Positions 33,314 to 42,456 of a stretch of 64,000 nucleotides of DNA are shown here, one piece after another (the first letter of the stretch is position 1; each line of letters begins with the position of its first letter). The notes beneath the pieces were generated by a model. The model did no database searches and was not told where the DNA came from. It saw only the letters and a program-made list of their open reading frames with translations. Made by a program: the position numbers and the translations under genes. This DNA comes from Chryseobacterium cupriresistens (GTDB lineage: Bacteria > Bacteroidota > Bacteroidia > Flavobacteriales > Weeksellaceae), in NCBI RefSeq assembly GCF_046614675.1, contig NZ_JBKKJT010000012.1, positions 60,400 to 124,399 of the forward strand, in the 5' to 3' direction.

Positions 33314-34285
33314 ATGAAGATTCTGTATGCATTCCAGGGTACCGGAAACGGGCATATTGCCAGGGCACAGGAAATTATTCCTCTTCTCAAAAAGCATGCG
33401 TCTGTAGACACCTTGATCAGTGGCCATCAATCGCAATTGAAGGCTGATTTTGACATTAACTTTCAATACAGAGGCATTTCCCTTCTTTATAATAAAACAG
33501 GAGGTCTATCTTACCGAAAAACATTTACCGAAAATAAATTCTTTGAAGCCGCTAAAACAATCAGAGAACTAGAGCTGTCACAGTATGATTTAATTATTAA
33601 TGATTATGAACCTCTGACAGGCTGGGCTTCCAAATTGAAAAAGTTTCCGTTGATAGAACTCAGCCATCAGGCTTCTATGAGTTTTCCTGAAACACCCAAA
33701 CCAAAGGAAAAAGATTTTCTGGGAGAAATGATCCTGAAATATTATGTTCCCAGCGAAAAAAAAATAGGATTTCATTTTGAAAATTACCATCCACAGATCA
33801 AAAAACCTGTCATCAGGAGAAAGATCAGAAACCTTAATCCTTACAAACAGGGATATTATCTTGTTTATCTTCCGAGTTTTGCGGATGAAAATATCATTAA
33901 GGTTTTAAGAAAAATCCCTGTGGAGTGGAAAGTTTTTTCAAAATACAGCAAAGTACAGGTGAAAATAAAAAATGTAGAAGTATTTCCCATTGATGAAAGC
34001 CAGTACCTGAAATATTTTGAAGGCTGTGACGGAATTTTATGCAATGCAGGTTTTGAAACCCCGGCAGAAGCACTATTTATGGATAAGAAACTATTTGTGA
34101 TTCCTATCCACAATCAATATGAGCAGGAATGCAATGCATGTGCTCTGGATAAAATGGGAATTCCCAATTCCAAGGTGTTAAATCTTCAGGAAATAATGGA
34201 ATGGGTAGCATCAGATCATCATCTCAAAGTAGATTATCCGGATGATATTGAAGATATCCTGGTAAACGAGGTTTTAATTCTTTAA
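33314..34285 (+). CDS. Glycosyltransferase, MurG/GT28-like fold
   Basis: 323 residues, predicted GT-B fold. The N-terminal YAFQGTGNGHIARAQEIIPL matches the Gly-rich loop of MurG-like and UDP-glycosyltransferases. The C-terminal half has CDGILCNAGFETPAEALFMD and PIHNQYEQECNA, the sugar-nucleotide donor site. The acceptor is unknown. Its ATG directly follows the stop of the LpxH-like gene, so the two are coupled. The 3' end overlaps the convergent GNAT gene by 12 bases. Confidence 0.88.
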   Translation: MKILYAFQGTGNGHIARAQEIIPLLKKHASVDTLISGHQSQLKADFDINFQYRGISLLYNKTGGLSYRKTFTENKFFEAAKTIRELELSQYDLIINDYEPLTGWASKLKKFPLIELSHQASMSFPETPKPKEKDFLGEMILKYYVPSEKKIGFHFENYHPQIKKPVIRRKIRNLNPYKQGYYLVYLPSFADENIIKVLRKIPVEWKVFSKYSKVQVKIKNVEVFPIDESQYLKYFEGCDGILCNAGFETPAEALFMDKKLFVIPIHNQYEQECNACALDKMGIPNSKVLNLQEIMEWVASDHHLKVDYPDDIEDILVNEVLIL

Positions 34286-34564
34286 AAAGATATCGGCCAC
34301 ATCACTCATTCTCATCATCACAGACCTTGCATACGAACAGTGCGGGTATACTTTCCAATTGTTTTCTCTGGCAAATTTAATGGCTTCTTCCACAAGGAAT
34401 TTTCCCATTCCTCTTCCTTCAAATTCCGGGTGTACCAAAACAAAAGAGATAATCAGTTTATGATCTTCAGGGAAAATGGTATAGGTAAGCCTTCCGACTT
34501 CTTTTATTTCGTTATTTAAAGTGATAACTCCGCCGTTCCCGGATTTATTGTTTTCAAATTTCAT
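34274..34564 (-). CDS. Short GNAT-type acetyltransferase (Acetyltransf_CG-like)
   Basis: 96 residues from the ATG at 34564; an upstream in-frame extension would run through the AAGCAAT repeat and is rejected. The small acetyltransferase pattern is clear: FVLVHPEFEGRGMGKFLVEE (acetyl-CoA loop RGxGxx) followed by FARENNWKVYPHCSYARSVM. Length and the C-terminal YPxCxYA segment fit the short GCN5-related family of unknown substrates. It is convergent with the glycosyltransferase gene, overlapping by 12 bases. Confidence 0.85.
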   Translation of the reverse strand: MKFENNKSGNGGVITLNNEIKEVGRLTYTIFPEDHKLIISFVLVHPEFEGRGMGKFLVEEAIKFARENNWKVYPHCSYARSVMMRMSDVADIFLKN

Positions 34565-34613
34565 GATTCTTGACTTTAGTTTAAAGATACAAAAATTGAA
34601 CCGAGCTTTGCGT

Positions 34614-34634
34614 AAGCAATAAGCAATAAGCAAT
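34614..34634. repeat. AAGCAAT tandem repeat upstream of the GNAT gene
   Basis: Three exact copies of the 7-mer AAGCAAT, followed by a partial copy. The same unit occurs at 46196-46216. It lies in the gap between the GNAT and RDD genes. Confidence 0.85.
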
Positions 34635-34698
34635 AAGTCTTGCTCAACATTTTTCAAGTTGACCATTCACTTGCGAAGAAAAATTAACCATTGCCTAC

Positions 34699-35448
34699 CT
34701 AATTATCTTTCCCCGTATAATAATTATAATCTTTGATAATTACACCGATGAACTGTCTTTCCGTCATTTTAGTGGGATCTATTTCCAGTTTCAGAATGCT
34801 TTTGATTTTTTCGGATAGTTTATTGATGATCTGGCGATCATCTGCTTTCAATGCTTTGGTATAATTGTCTTTGATAATTCTCATATCATTATCACTCAAA
34901 GCAATCACCTGAGGGAAAGAGGGAATATAATTTTCATGGATATTCTCCAGGATTGTATGAGAAATATTAATGTTGTTTTTTAGAGAGATAACGGCCGTTC
35001 CGGAAGCAATGTCACCCAAACGCTGATTATTTTTAGAAACAATCATAGAAATAAGTCCTACTACTCCGGCAAATGAAACATCTACAATTCTGAAAACCCA
35101 CCGGATCATATAATCTGCGAAACTAGCCTGGTAACCGTCAATTTTCACCACTTTTATTTTCATGAGTTTTTTACCGGGAGTCTGGCCTTCCATCAAACTT
35201 TCCAATACAAGAGGATAAATATAAACAGGAAAGGTAAGGACAAGATATACCGCACGTATCGACCAGCCATCAAGACCATTCAGAAGATATCCCAAATCAA
35301 GAATATTGAAGAACAGATACAGGATAGCAACTACATAAGCAATCCTGATCAGAAGATCAATAATGAAGGCAAGCATCCTTTCTCCTATACCTGCAATAGT
35401 AAAATTAATATTTACATTTTGTGAGGTATTTATCGCAATTTGAGACAT
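34699..35448 (-). CDS. RDD-family membrane protein
   Basis: 249 residues. The RDD domain (about 15-160) has TM helices around ERMLAFIIDLLIRIAYVVAI, with the Arg-Asp-Asp-type charged residues replaced partly (IIDLL). GQTPGKKLMKIKVV and MIRWVFRIVD are also typical. A soluble C-terminal region of about 80 residues ends IKDYNYYTG. Function is unknown; RDD proteins are suspected transporters or exchangers. It is divergent from the SpoIIM gene with only 28 bases between, and belongs with the MoxR/DUF58 cluster seen in Bacteroidota. Confidence 0.88.
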   Translation of the reverse strand: MSQIAINTSQNVNINFTIAGIGERMLAFIIDLLIRIAYVVAILYLFFNILDLGYLLNGLDGWSIRAVYLVLTFPVYIYPLVLESLMEGQTPGKKLMKIKVVKIDGYQASFADYMIRWVFRIVDVSFAGVVGLISMIVSKNNQRLGDIASGTAVISLKNNINISHTILENIHENYIPSFPQVIALSDNDMRIIKDNYTKALKADDRQIINKLSEKIKSILKLEIDPTKMTERQFIGVIIKDYNYYTGKDN

Positions 35449-35476
35449 ATTTTTTATTATTTTAGCCTTAATAATT

Positions 35477-36460
35477 ATGAGAGAAGTTTATTTCATTAAA
35501 CAAAATAAAGAAAAATGGTTGGGAATCGAACAGGTTATTCAAGGGAAAATTAAAAAAAATCCTGATGACCTGTCTTCATTGTATATAAACCTGATCAATG
35601 ATCTTTCTTTTGCCCAGACTTATTATCCCAAAAGCAATACTACCGTTTATCTGAACCATTTATCTGCCCAGATTTTTCAGAAGATTTATAAAACAAAAAG
35701 GGTAGAGGAGAACAGGATGGTTTATTTTTTCAAAACCGAAGTTCCGCTGCTGATGTATCAGTACCGGAGATATCTGATATATGCCTTCCTCTTTTTCATT
35801 TTATTTACATCAATAGGAGTGCTTTCCGCCATTTATGATAAGAACTTTGTGAATATTATACTGGGCGAAGAGTATGTGAATGAAACGATCGAAAATATTA
35901 AAAATAATAATGCGGTAGGCGTTTATCAGAGCGGAAGTACCTGGGGAAGTACAATCGGGATCATTTTTAATAATATTCAGGTTGGAGCAAAGTTGTATAT
36001 TTACGGTATTGCCGGAGGAGTGGGAACATTGTTTGCACTGCTCTCCAACAGTGTGATGCTGGGTGCTTTTCAATATTTTTTCTATGATTACGGAGCATTG
36101 GAAGACAGTGCAAGAGGAATATGGCTTCACGGAGTCTTTGAAATTTTTGCCATGGTTGTGGAAGCAATGTGCGGATTGATTCTGGGAGCTTCTATCTTAT
36201 TTCCGAGAACGTTTTCAAGATTTAATTCATTTAAAAAAGGATTTAAAGATTCATTTAAAATATTTTTGAGTACGGTTCCTTTCACTATTTGTGCAGGGAT
36301 TATAGAAGGATATGTCACCAGACACGCATTGAAGATGCCTTTACTATTGAACCTTATCATCATTTTTGGCTCACTGGCAATTATTGGATACTACTATTTT
36401 GTATATCCGTCTGTTGTTTACAAAAAAACTAATAAACACATCAATGATACAATTTTATAA
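35477..36460 (+). CDS. Stage II sporulation M (SpoIIM) family membrane protein
   Basis: 327 residues. A soluble N-terminal region (about 1-95) precedes five or six TM helices. The family pattern is visible: the region around NNIQVGAKLYIYGIAGGVGT, then GIWLHGVFEIFAMVVEAMCG and IFLSTVPFTICAGIIEGYVT. The organism does not sporulate, so the role must be more general; these proteins commonly occur with RDD, MoxR and DUF58 genes. It overlaps the next gene by 17 bases. Confidence 0.88.
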   Translation: MREVYFIKQNKEKWLGIEQVIQGKIKKNPDDLSSLYINLINDLSFAQTYYPKSNTTVYLNHLSAQIFQKIYKTKRVEENRMVYFFKTEVPLLMYQYRRYLIYAFLFFILFTSIGVLSAIYDKNFVNIILGEEYVNETIENIKNNNAVGVYQSGSTWGSTIGIIFNNIQVGAKLYIYGIAGGVGTLFALLSNSVMLGAFQYFFYDYGALEDSARGIWLHGVFEIFAMVVEAMCGLILGASILFPRTFSRFNSFKKGFKDSFKIFLSTVPFTICAGIIEGYVTRHALKMPLLLNLIIIFGSLAIIGYYYFVYPSVVYKKTNKHINDTIL

Positions 36461-37406
36461 AAAAAGAGACTTCGGAACTTTTATCAGTGATAGTTTCAAT
36501 TTTTTCAAATTATACGGGAAGAATTATTTTAAAAACTATATTCTGATCAACGGCTTGCTTTTGATCTTAATGGTTACAGTTGTTATTTTCGGCTATAAGG
36601 AACTGTTTTCACAGATATTCGGATCTAATCTTGGCGGTGAAACCTATTATTTTGAACAGTATTTTTCAGAAAATTCCGGAATGCTGATCACAGTAGGATT
36701 ACTGACTTTCCTGCTTTTCATGATTCTGATGATTGTCAATTATCTGTATCCTGTTTTTTATTTAAAAAGAATTGCACAGGGAGCAGAAAAAATAAAGACT
36801 GATGAAATTCTCGGCGACTTTAAAAACAATGCCGGAAGAATTGGAAAACTATGTCTGGGAATGATCTTTATCGTTACTCCGGCAATCTTATTTGTAGTAG
36901 GTTTTTCTTATATCCTGATTTTTATTATTATCGGATTGTTTTTGATACTGCTTCTTTATCCAACGATATTTAATTTTACTACCTTTCTGATGTATGATTA
37001 TTTTAATTCGGACAGAGGTTTCTGGGGAAGCTTGAGCTATGCTTTACGTTCTCAGTTTTCTTACCCGAATGGAAGTGAAAAATCACCATACTGGAAATAT
37101 TGGGGATCTGCATTTGTGATGTTTATTATTATGTATATGATAACATCTATATTCACATTTATCCCTATGATGTTCTTTTACGGATCCCTGCTTACTTCTA
37201 CACCGGACGGAAATTTTGAGCAGAATCCTTTTACCGGAGCTGCCGGAATTGTATTTTTTGTATTCTATGGATTTTCTATGTTATTTTCATTTTTTCTTTC
37301 CAACCTGATGTATGTGAATGCAGGACTGATGTATTATGACAGCAGAACAGATCTTCACCAGAAAGTAGAATTGGCAGAAATAGATACAATTGGAATCAAT
37401 GAATAA
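36444..37406 (+). CDS. Polytopic membrane protein of the MoxR/DUF58 cluster
   Basis: 320 residues from the ATG at 36444, the point where the hydrophilic start MIQFYKKRDFGTFISDSFNF begins; a longer upstream frame duplicates coding sequence of the SpoIIM gene. Five or six TM helices are visible, including long Ile/Phe-rich ones at about 50-75, 100-120, 140-180 and 215-260. It resembles DUF4013-like membrane proteins but is not assigned with certainty. It is translationally coupled on both sides and probably structural to a membrane complex. Confidence 0.78.
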   Translation: MIQFYKKRDFGTFISDSFNFFKLYGKNYFKNYILINGLLLILMVTVVIFGYKELFSQIFGSNLGGETYYFEQYFSENSGMLITVGLLTFLLFMILMIVNYLYPVFYLKRIAQGAEKIKTDEILGDFKNNAGRIGKLCLGMIFIVTPAILFVVGFSYILIFIIIGLFLILLLYPTIFNFTTFLMYDYFNSDRGFWGSLSYALRSQFSYPNGSEKSPYWKYWGSAFVMFIIMYMITSIFTFIPMMFFYGSLLTSTPDGNFEQNPFTGAAGIVFFVFYGFSMLFSFFLSNLMYVNAGLMYYDSRTDLHQKVELAEIDTIGINE

Positions 37407-38190
37407 AATTATTTTTTTCATACTGCTTTTTTTCTCACTTGGGCTGGTTCATGCTCAGGATGATAATTCCGATTCTGATGATCTGGTAGATTCACTATAC
37501 ACCACCGGACATTACAGAAATATGCTGCGTGCGGATTCTGTGCTGATGAAAAATCCGGTATCAGAGAATGAGGTGTATCCGAAAACATTCAAAGAAAATA
37601 TTCCGTCAAGATATAAAGGAAATGAATTTGACTATTCCGTATCAAAACCGAGAGAATCTTTCTTTCAAAAGCTGATGCGAAAAATCAATCAGATTATACA
37701 GAGTATTTTTGGAGAAACAGCGTTCACTAAATCGGCAGAGCTGACCACGATCATTATTCGTCTGTTTGCAATTATTCTTGTAGGTTTTCTGTTGTATTTT
37801 ATTATTAAATATATTATGGGAAAAGACGGGAATTTTATTTTTGGTAAAAAAAATAAAAAACTGGATCTCAATGTACAGGAACTTCATGAGAATATCCATG
37901 AAATCAATTTCCCTGAAAGTATCGCGAAATTTGAAAACGCAGGAGATTATCGTTCCGCAGTTCGGTATCAATTCCTGTTTGTTCTTAAAAAACTGAGTGA
38001 TAAAAAACTGATCACCTGGAATCCGGAAAAAACTAATAAAGATTATACTGCAGAGTTAAAAGCTGCCCACCTGAAGAATGACTTTTCTGATCTGTCCTAT
38101 ATTTTTGATTATGTCTGGTATGGAGAATTCAGTATTGATGAAGAGAGCTACCGGAAATTTAAAAATCAATATCAGGCCTTTAAACCATAA
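37399..38190 (+). CDS. DUF4129 domain protein
   Basis: 263 residues from the ATG at 37399 (a TTG 9 bases earlier is less likely). A signal peptide or first TM helix (FFILLFFSLGLVHA) and a second TM helix (about 115-140) precede the DUF4129 domain near the C-terminus, with FENAGDYRSAVRYQFLFVLK, KTNKDYTAEL and FDYVWYGEFSIDEESYRKFK. Related domains occur fused to transglutaminases. It overlaps the preceding gene by 8 bases and precedes the DUF4350 gene. Confidence 0.85.
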   Translation: MNKIIFFILLFFSLGLVHAQDDNSDSDDLVDSLYTTGHYRNMLRADSVLMKNPVSENEVYPKTFKENIPSRYKGNEFDYSVSKPRESFFQKLMRKINQIIQSIFGETAFTKSAELTTIIIRLFAIILVGFLLYFIIKYIMGKDGNFIFGKKNKKLDLNVQELHENIHEINFPESIAKFENAGDYRSAVRYQFLFVLKKLSDKKLITWNPEKTNKDYTAELKAAHLKNDFSDLSYIFDYVWYGEFSIDEESYRKFKNQYQAFKP

Positions 38191-38201
38191 CAATAATAAC
38201 C

Positions 38202-39359
38202 ATGAATAAAACTTTCAAAACATATGCTGTAATTTTCGTCATTGTGATGATTGTTCTGGCATTGCTTGAAGTTAACAAAAAAGAAACAACAGACTGGCGG
38301 AAGAATTTTGATATCAACGAAAAATCTCCGTTCGGGTTGTTTGTTTTCAATAAAGAAGCCAACAATCTTTTTAAAAATAAGCTGAAGAAGATTGAGCAGG
38401 TTCCTTACGAATATTACAGCCAGCATAAAAAACAGGCTCACAATATTGTCATCATTGAAAATAATCTTGACAGAGAGTCCTGGCATAAAATTCTGACTCA
38501 GATATCTGAAGGCTCAGATGCATTTCTGATGGTAACCCGTATGCCTAAAGAAATTTCAGACAGTATCGGATACTATGATTCAGAGATCTCCTTTGAAGAA
38601 GAAAATGTTTTGAAGCTTACCGACAAAAAATTTCAGAATGATTTTATTAAGCTGGATAAATTTCCGTCGGGCAGAGGATTCTCATTCATAAAACCGGGAG
38701 TGGAAGTACTGGGGAAAACCGTTGAGAAGAAGAATACAGATCAGGCCAATTTTATTAAAGTAAAGTTTGGTAAAGGATATATCTATGCTCATACAGAACC
38801 TCTTTTCCTTACGAATTATTATCTTCTAAAACCCGGAAATGTAAAATATGCTCAGGACGTATTTTCATATCTTCAGGATAGGGAAACCCTTTGGTTTGTC
38901 TCAAACAAAAGCTATGAATCACGCTTTTTCATGAGATTTATATTGTCAAATCCGGCTTTAAAATATGCATGGTGGGTATTTTTAGGAGGGCTTATTCTTT
39001 TTATCTTCTTTAATGCAAAAAGGAAACAGAGGATAGTCCCAGTAACAGAACCATTGAGAAATACTTCCCTGGATTTTGTGAAAAGCATTGGAAATCTGTA
39101 TCTTCAGGAAGGCGATTTCCATGATATGATGGCCAAGAAAGCTCAATATTTCCTGAACAAGGTAAGAATGGATCTGTTGATAGATACCCAGCATCTAGAT
39201 GAAGAATTTGCAAAAAAATTACATCTGAAAACTGGTAAACCCGTAGAAATGATTGGCGAAGCAATAGCACTTATCAAAAAAGCTCAGGATCCTTACGCCA
39301 GTGTAATGAAGGAAGATCTTACAAGGATCAATAAGCTCCTTGATGAAATACTTAAATAA
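38202..39359 (+). CDS. DUF4350 domain protein
   Basis: 385 residues. One TM helix at the start (about 6-24) and one near 260-280 bracket a GATase-like soluble DUF4350 domain (IVIIENNLDRESWHKILTQI, GKGYIYAHTEPLFLTNYYLL). A C-terminal helical domain has NLYLQEGDFHDMMAKKAQYF and HLKTGKPVEMIGEA. Such proteins accompany MoxR ATPases and DUF58 proteins; their role is unresolved. It lies 11 bases after the DUF4129 gene and 113 bases before moxR. Confidence 0.85.
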   Translation: MNKTFKTYAVIFVIVMIVLALLEVNKKETTDWRKNFDINEKSPFGLFVFNKEANNLFKNKLKKIEQVPYEYYSQHKKQAHNIVIIENNLDRESWHKILTQISEGSDAFLMVTRMPKEISDSIGYYDSEISFEEENVLKLTDKKFQNDFIKLDKFPSGRGFSFIKPGVEVLGKTVEKKNTDQANFIKVKFGKGYIYAHTEPLFLTNYYLLKPGNVKYAQDVFSYLQDRETLWFVSNKSYESRFFMRFILSNPALKYAWWVFLGGLILFIFFNAKRKQRIVPVTEPLRNTSLDFVKSIGNLYLQEGDFHDMMAKKAQYFLNKVRMDLLIDTQHLDEEFAKKLHLKTGKPVEMIGEAIALIKKAQDPYASVMKEDLTRINKLLDEILK

Positions 39360-39472
39360 TATAACAATAGAATAACCTAACCATATAACAGTTTTTCAAT
39401 GCTAAAATGTCTGTTCGTTAGAATAAATGTAATTGTAGATAGTCATTGTTAAACTAGCAAATTAAAATTATT

Positions 39473-40504
39473 ATGGAAAACTTTGATAACCCGAATATAG
39501 AAAACCAAAACGCTATCAATCTTAATAAACAGGAAGAGCAGTTTCAGTCGAGAATTGATATGATTGAACTTCGTGCGAGTTTAGAGAAAGTAAAATCTGA
39601 GATCGGAAAAGTAATTGTAGGGCAGGAAAAAATGATTGAACATCTTTTGGCTGCATTACTTTCAAACGGACACGTACTTATTGAAGGCGTTCCGGGAGTA
39701 GCGAAAACAATCACGGCAAAATTATTAGCCAAAACCATTGACGTAGGGTTTAGCAGAATTCAGTTTACTCCGGACCTGATGCCTTCCGATATTTTGGGGA
39801 CTTCCGTATTTAATGTGAAAAATTCAGAATTTGAATTCAAAAAAGGACCTATCTTCTCCAACTTCATCCTGATTGATGAGATCAACAGATCGCCGGCAAA
39901 AACGCAGTCTGCATTATTTGAAGTTATGGAAGAAAGGCAGATCACGATGGACGGTACACGATATACCCTTGAGGAACCTTTCCTGGTGATCGCTACACAA
40001 AACCCTATTGAACATGAAGGAACGTACAGGCTTCCGGAAGCGCAGCTGGACCGTTTTTTATTCAAAATCAATGTAGGATACCCTGATCTTGAGCAGGAAA
40101 TTGCGATCATTAAAAATCAGCACGAAAGCAAAAAAGAAGATAAAACAGAAGGAATCAACCGCGTGATCACAGCTGAACAATTGAAAAACTACCAGCATCT
40201 GGTAAAAGAAATTATTGTGGAAAGCCAGCTGATGGAATATATTGCTAAAATTATCATCAATACCAGAGAAAACCAATTCTTATATCTGGGAGCTTCACCA
40301 CGAGCTTCATTAGCTCTTCTTACAGCATCAAAGTCATTTGCCGCTTTAAGAGGTAGAGACTTTGTGACTCCTGAAGATATTAAAGAAGCAAGCTACGCCG
40401 TATTAAGACACAGAGTCATCGTATCTCCGGAAAGAGAAATGGAAGGTCTTACCGCAGATGAAATTATCCGTCAGATTTTAGAAGGAATAGAAATACCGAG
40501 ATAG
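39473..40504 (+). CDS. MoxR-family AAA+ ATPase
   Basis: 343 residues. The Walker A region is IEGVPGVAKT (the usual GxxGxGKT is modified as in MoxR proteins), with Walker B NFILIDEINR, sensor-1 VIATQNPIEHEG and AQLDRFLFKI. A winged-helix-like lid follows (YLGASPRASLALL). MoxR ATPases act as chaperones for assembly of metal- or VWA-domain proteins; here the partner is the DUF58 protein encoded beyond the inserted four-helix-bundle gene. It is preceded by 113 bases of AT-rich DNA that may hold a promoter. Confidence 0.95.
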   Translation: MENFDNPNIENQNAINLNKQEEQFQSRIDMIELRASLEKVKSEIGKVIVGQEKMIEHLLAALLSNGHVLIEGVPGVAKTITAKLLAKTIDVGFSRIQFTPDLMPSDILGTSVFNVKNSEFEFKKGPIFSNFILIDEINRSPAKTQSALFEVMEERQITMDGTRYTLEEPFLVIATQNPIEHEGTYRLPEAQLDRFLFKINVGYPDLEQEIAIIKNQHESKKEDKTEGINRVITAEQLKNYQHLVKEIIVESQLMEYIAKIIINTRENQFLYLGASPRASLALLTASKSFAALRGRDFVTPEDIKEASYAVLRHRVIVSPEREMEGLTADEIIRQILEGIEIPR

Positions 40505-40507
40505 AAC

Positions 40508-40541
40508 AATAGGTAGTAGATGGTAGGTAGCCGGTAGCAGT
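40508..40541 (+). repeat. Left GGTAG-type flank of the four-helix-bundle cassette
   Basis: Degenerate AGGTAGTAGATGGTAGGTAG and CCGGTAGCAG units begin 3 bases after the moxR stop. The reverse complement of 40970-41018 is a similar string (AGGTGGCAGGTTGCAG and so on). Confidence 0.75.
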
Positions 40542-40583
40542 TGATTGTGAGTGAATGTTTAAATATTTACAAAATTATTATGT

Positions 40584-40934
40584 ATGGCAAATTTTAAAGA
40601 ACTTTTAGTCTGGCAGAGATCTATTGATTTTGTTACTGAAATCTACAGAACTACAGAAGCTTTTCCTAAGGATGAGATTTATGGCTTGCCATCACAAATC
40701 AGAAGGGCTGCTGTTTCTATACCCTCCAATATTGCAGAGGGAAACTCCAGGAGAAGCAAACCTGATTACTCGCAATTTTTAAAAATATCAAGAGGCAGTT
40801 GTGCGGAAGTAGAAACACAATTAATTATTTCAAAAAATCTCAAATTTTTAAATGAAAATGAGCATTTAAAATTAAATGAAAAGATTATAGAAATATCCAA
40901 AATGTTGAACGGACTCATTAACTCATTACAATAA
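40584..40934 (+). CDS. Four-helix-bundle protein (23S rRNA IVS / S23 family)
   Basis: 116 residues, intact. Signature segments are FKELLVWQRSIDFVTEIYR, FPKDEIYGLPSQIRRAAVSI and PSNIAEGNSRRSKPDYSQFL, matching the family first found as ORFs in rRNA intervening sequences and related to Avd proteins. It sits between moxR and the DUF58 gene, which are normally adjacent, and is flanked by inverted degenerate repeats, so it looks like an inserted cassette. A broken relative with similar architecture lies at 8608-9015. The protein is probably basic and may bind nucleic acid. Confidence 0.93.
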   Translation: MANFKELLVWQRSIDFVTEIYRTTEAFPKDEIYGLPSQIRRAAVSIPSNIAEGNSRRSKPDYSQFLKISRGSCAEVETQLIISKNLKFLNENEHLKLNEKIIEISKMLNGLINSLQ

Positions 40935-40969
40935 TACAACTGTAAGACCTATGGTGCGTTCACATAATC

Positions 40970-41018
40970 CTCAAAACCTGTAACCTGCAACCTATAATCT
41001 GCAACCTGCCACCTAACC
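40970..41018 (+). repeat. Right flank of the four-helix-bundle cassette, inverted
   Basis: Units of CCTGTAACCTGCAACC and TGCAACCTGCCACCTAACC form the pyrimidine-rich complement of 40508-40541. The flank ends directly before the DUF58 start codon at 41020. Confidence 0.75.
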
Positions 41019-41019
41019 A

Positions 41020-42342
41020 ATGAAAAACTTATACATCAATACACGTTTCTTTTTTACACTCATCGGAGTGGGGATTCTGTATGTCCTTGCATTTTTCTTT
41101 CCGGTGCTGATGTGGGTAGCCCATATCGCACTCCTGATTTGTTTTTTGGCAGCAATGGTAGATTTTCTGTTGCTTTTCAACCAAAAGAATGCATTGCAGG
41201 TTCAAAGAATTCTGCCGGAAAAACTGTCTAACGGAGATGAGAATTTTGTAAAAATTGACATCAAGAATAATTACAACTTTACCATAGCCACTAAAATTAT
41301 TGATGAAATCCCGTTTCAGTTTCAGAAAAGAGATTTTCTGATCAAAAAACAGATCACTTCCGGAGCAAATACATTTTTTCAATACACATTAGAGCCTAAA
41401 GAAAGGGGAGAATATCATTTCGGAGGATTGAATGTGTACGCATCATCACCAATAGGACTGATTTCAAAAAGATTTATTTTCCAGAAAGATGCTATGCTTC
41501 CTGCCTATCCCTCTTTTATTCATCTCAGAAAATATGAACTGATGGCTATTCAGAGTGAATTTTTATTAGGCGGAATCAAGAAAGTCAGAAAGCTGGGACA
41601 TACCATGGAATTTGAGCAGATCAAAGAATATGTACCCGGAGATGATATCAGAACGATCAACTGGAAAGCAACTTCCAAGACCAACAGACTCATGGTAAAC
41701 CAGTTTCAGGATGAAAAATCACAGCGTATTTTTATGTTGATCGATAAAGGAAGAACCATGAAAATGCCGTTCAATGGATTAAGTTTACTGGATTATTCCA
41801 TCAATGCAACCATGGCACTTTCTCATATTATTTTAAGAAAAGGAGACAGAGCGGGAATGATGACTTTTTCCAAGAAAGCTGAAAATAAAATTGCTGCCGA
41901 TAATAAATCCGGACAGCTGAAAAAAATCTCTGAAGCCCTTTATAATATCAAAACAGATTTCTTCGAAAGTGATTTCAACAGATTGTATCAGGATGTAAAA
42001 TATTCCATCAACCAAAGAAGTTTAATTCTGCTTTTTACCAATTTTGAAACGTTAGACGGACTAAACCGGCAGCTGAAATATCTTAGGGGAATTGCCAAAA
42101 ATCACTTGCTGGTAGTGGTATTCTTCAAAAATTCAGAACTGCAGACGTTGATCAACAAAAATCCTGAAAATATGCAGGAAATTTATGATGAAATTATTGC
42201 TGAAAAATTTGAATTTGAAAAGAAACTGATCATCCAGGAACTTCGTAAATACGGAATTTATACCGTATATACCCTTCCGGAAAATTTGAATATCGATGTT
42301 ATCAATAAATATCTGGAGATAAAAGCGAGAGGAATTTTATAA
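41020..42342 (+). CDS. DUF58 domain protein
   Basis: 440 residues. Two TM helices at the start (about 10-28 and 33-52) are followed by a beta-rich region and the DUF58 core with EYVPGDDIRTINWKATSKTN, the family hallmark. A VWA-like segment follows (IFMLIDKGRTMKMPFNGLSL). DUF58 proteins are the usual partners of MoxR ATPases in envelope-associated complexes. It is last in the cluster. Its upstream region is occupied by the repeat flank of the inserted four-helix-bundle cassette, so its expression may depend on read-through or on the cassette. Confidence 0.92.
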   Translation: MKNLYINTRFFFTLIGVGILYVLAFFFPVLMWVAHIALLICFLAAMVDFLLLFNQKNALQVQRILPEKLSNGDENFVKIDIKNNYNFTIATKIIDEIPFQFQKRDFLIKKQITSGANTFFQYTLEPKERGEYHFGGLNVYASSPIGLISKRFIFQKDAMLPAYPSFIHLRKYELMAIQSEFLLGGIKKVRKLGHTMEFEQIKEYVPGDDIRTINWKATSKTNRLMVNQFQDEKSQRIFMLIDKGRTMKMPFNGLSLLDYSINATMALSHIILRKGDRAGMMTFSKKAENKIAADNKSGQLKKISEALYNIKTDFFESDFNRLYQDVKYSINQRSLILLFTNFETLDGLNRQLKYLRGIAKNHLLVVVFFKNSELQTLINKNPENMQEIYDEIIAEKFEFEKKLIIQELRKYGIYTVYTLPENLNIDVINKYLEIKARGIL

Positions 42343-42456
42343 TACATTTTTTTGTGATTTATTTTTGTTATTTTAAATATTATTTTTATTATTGTAGTGT
42401 TAATGCTTTGTAAATTAACATAATAAAATAATTTATTAACAAACAAATCTAAAACC

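Noticed and set aside
42343..42456. Possible small RNA upstream of the secreted-peptide gene
   Set aside because: Only AT-rich sequence without a stable stem; more likely the leader and promoter of the peptide gene.
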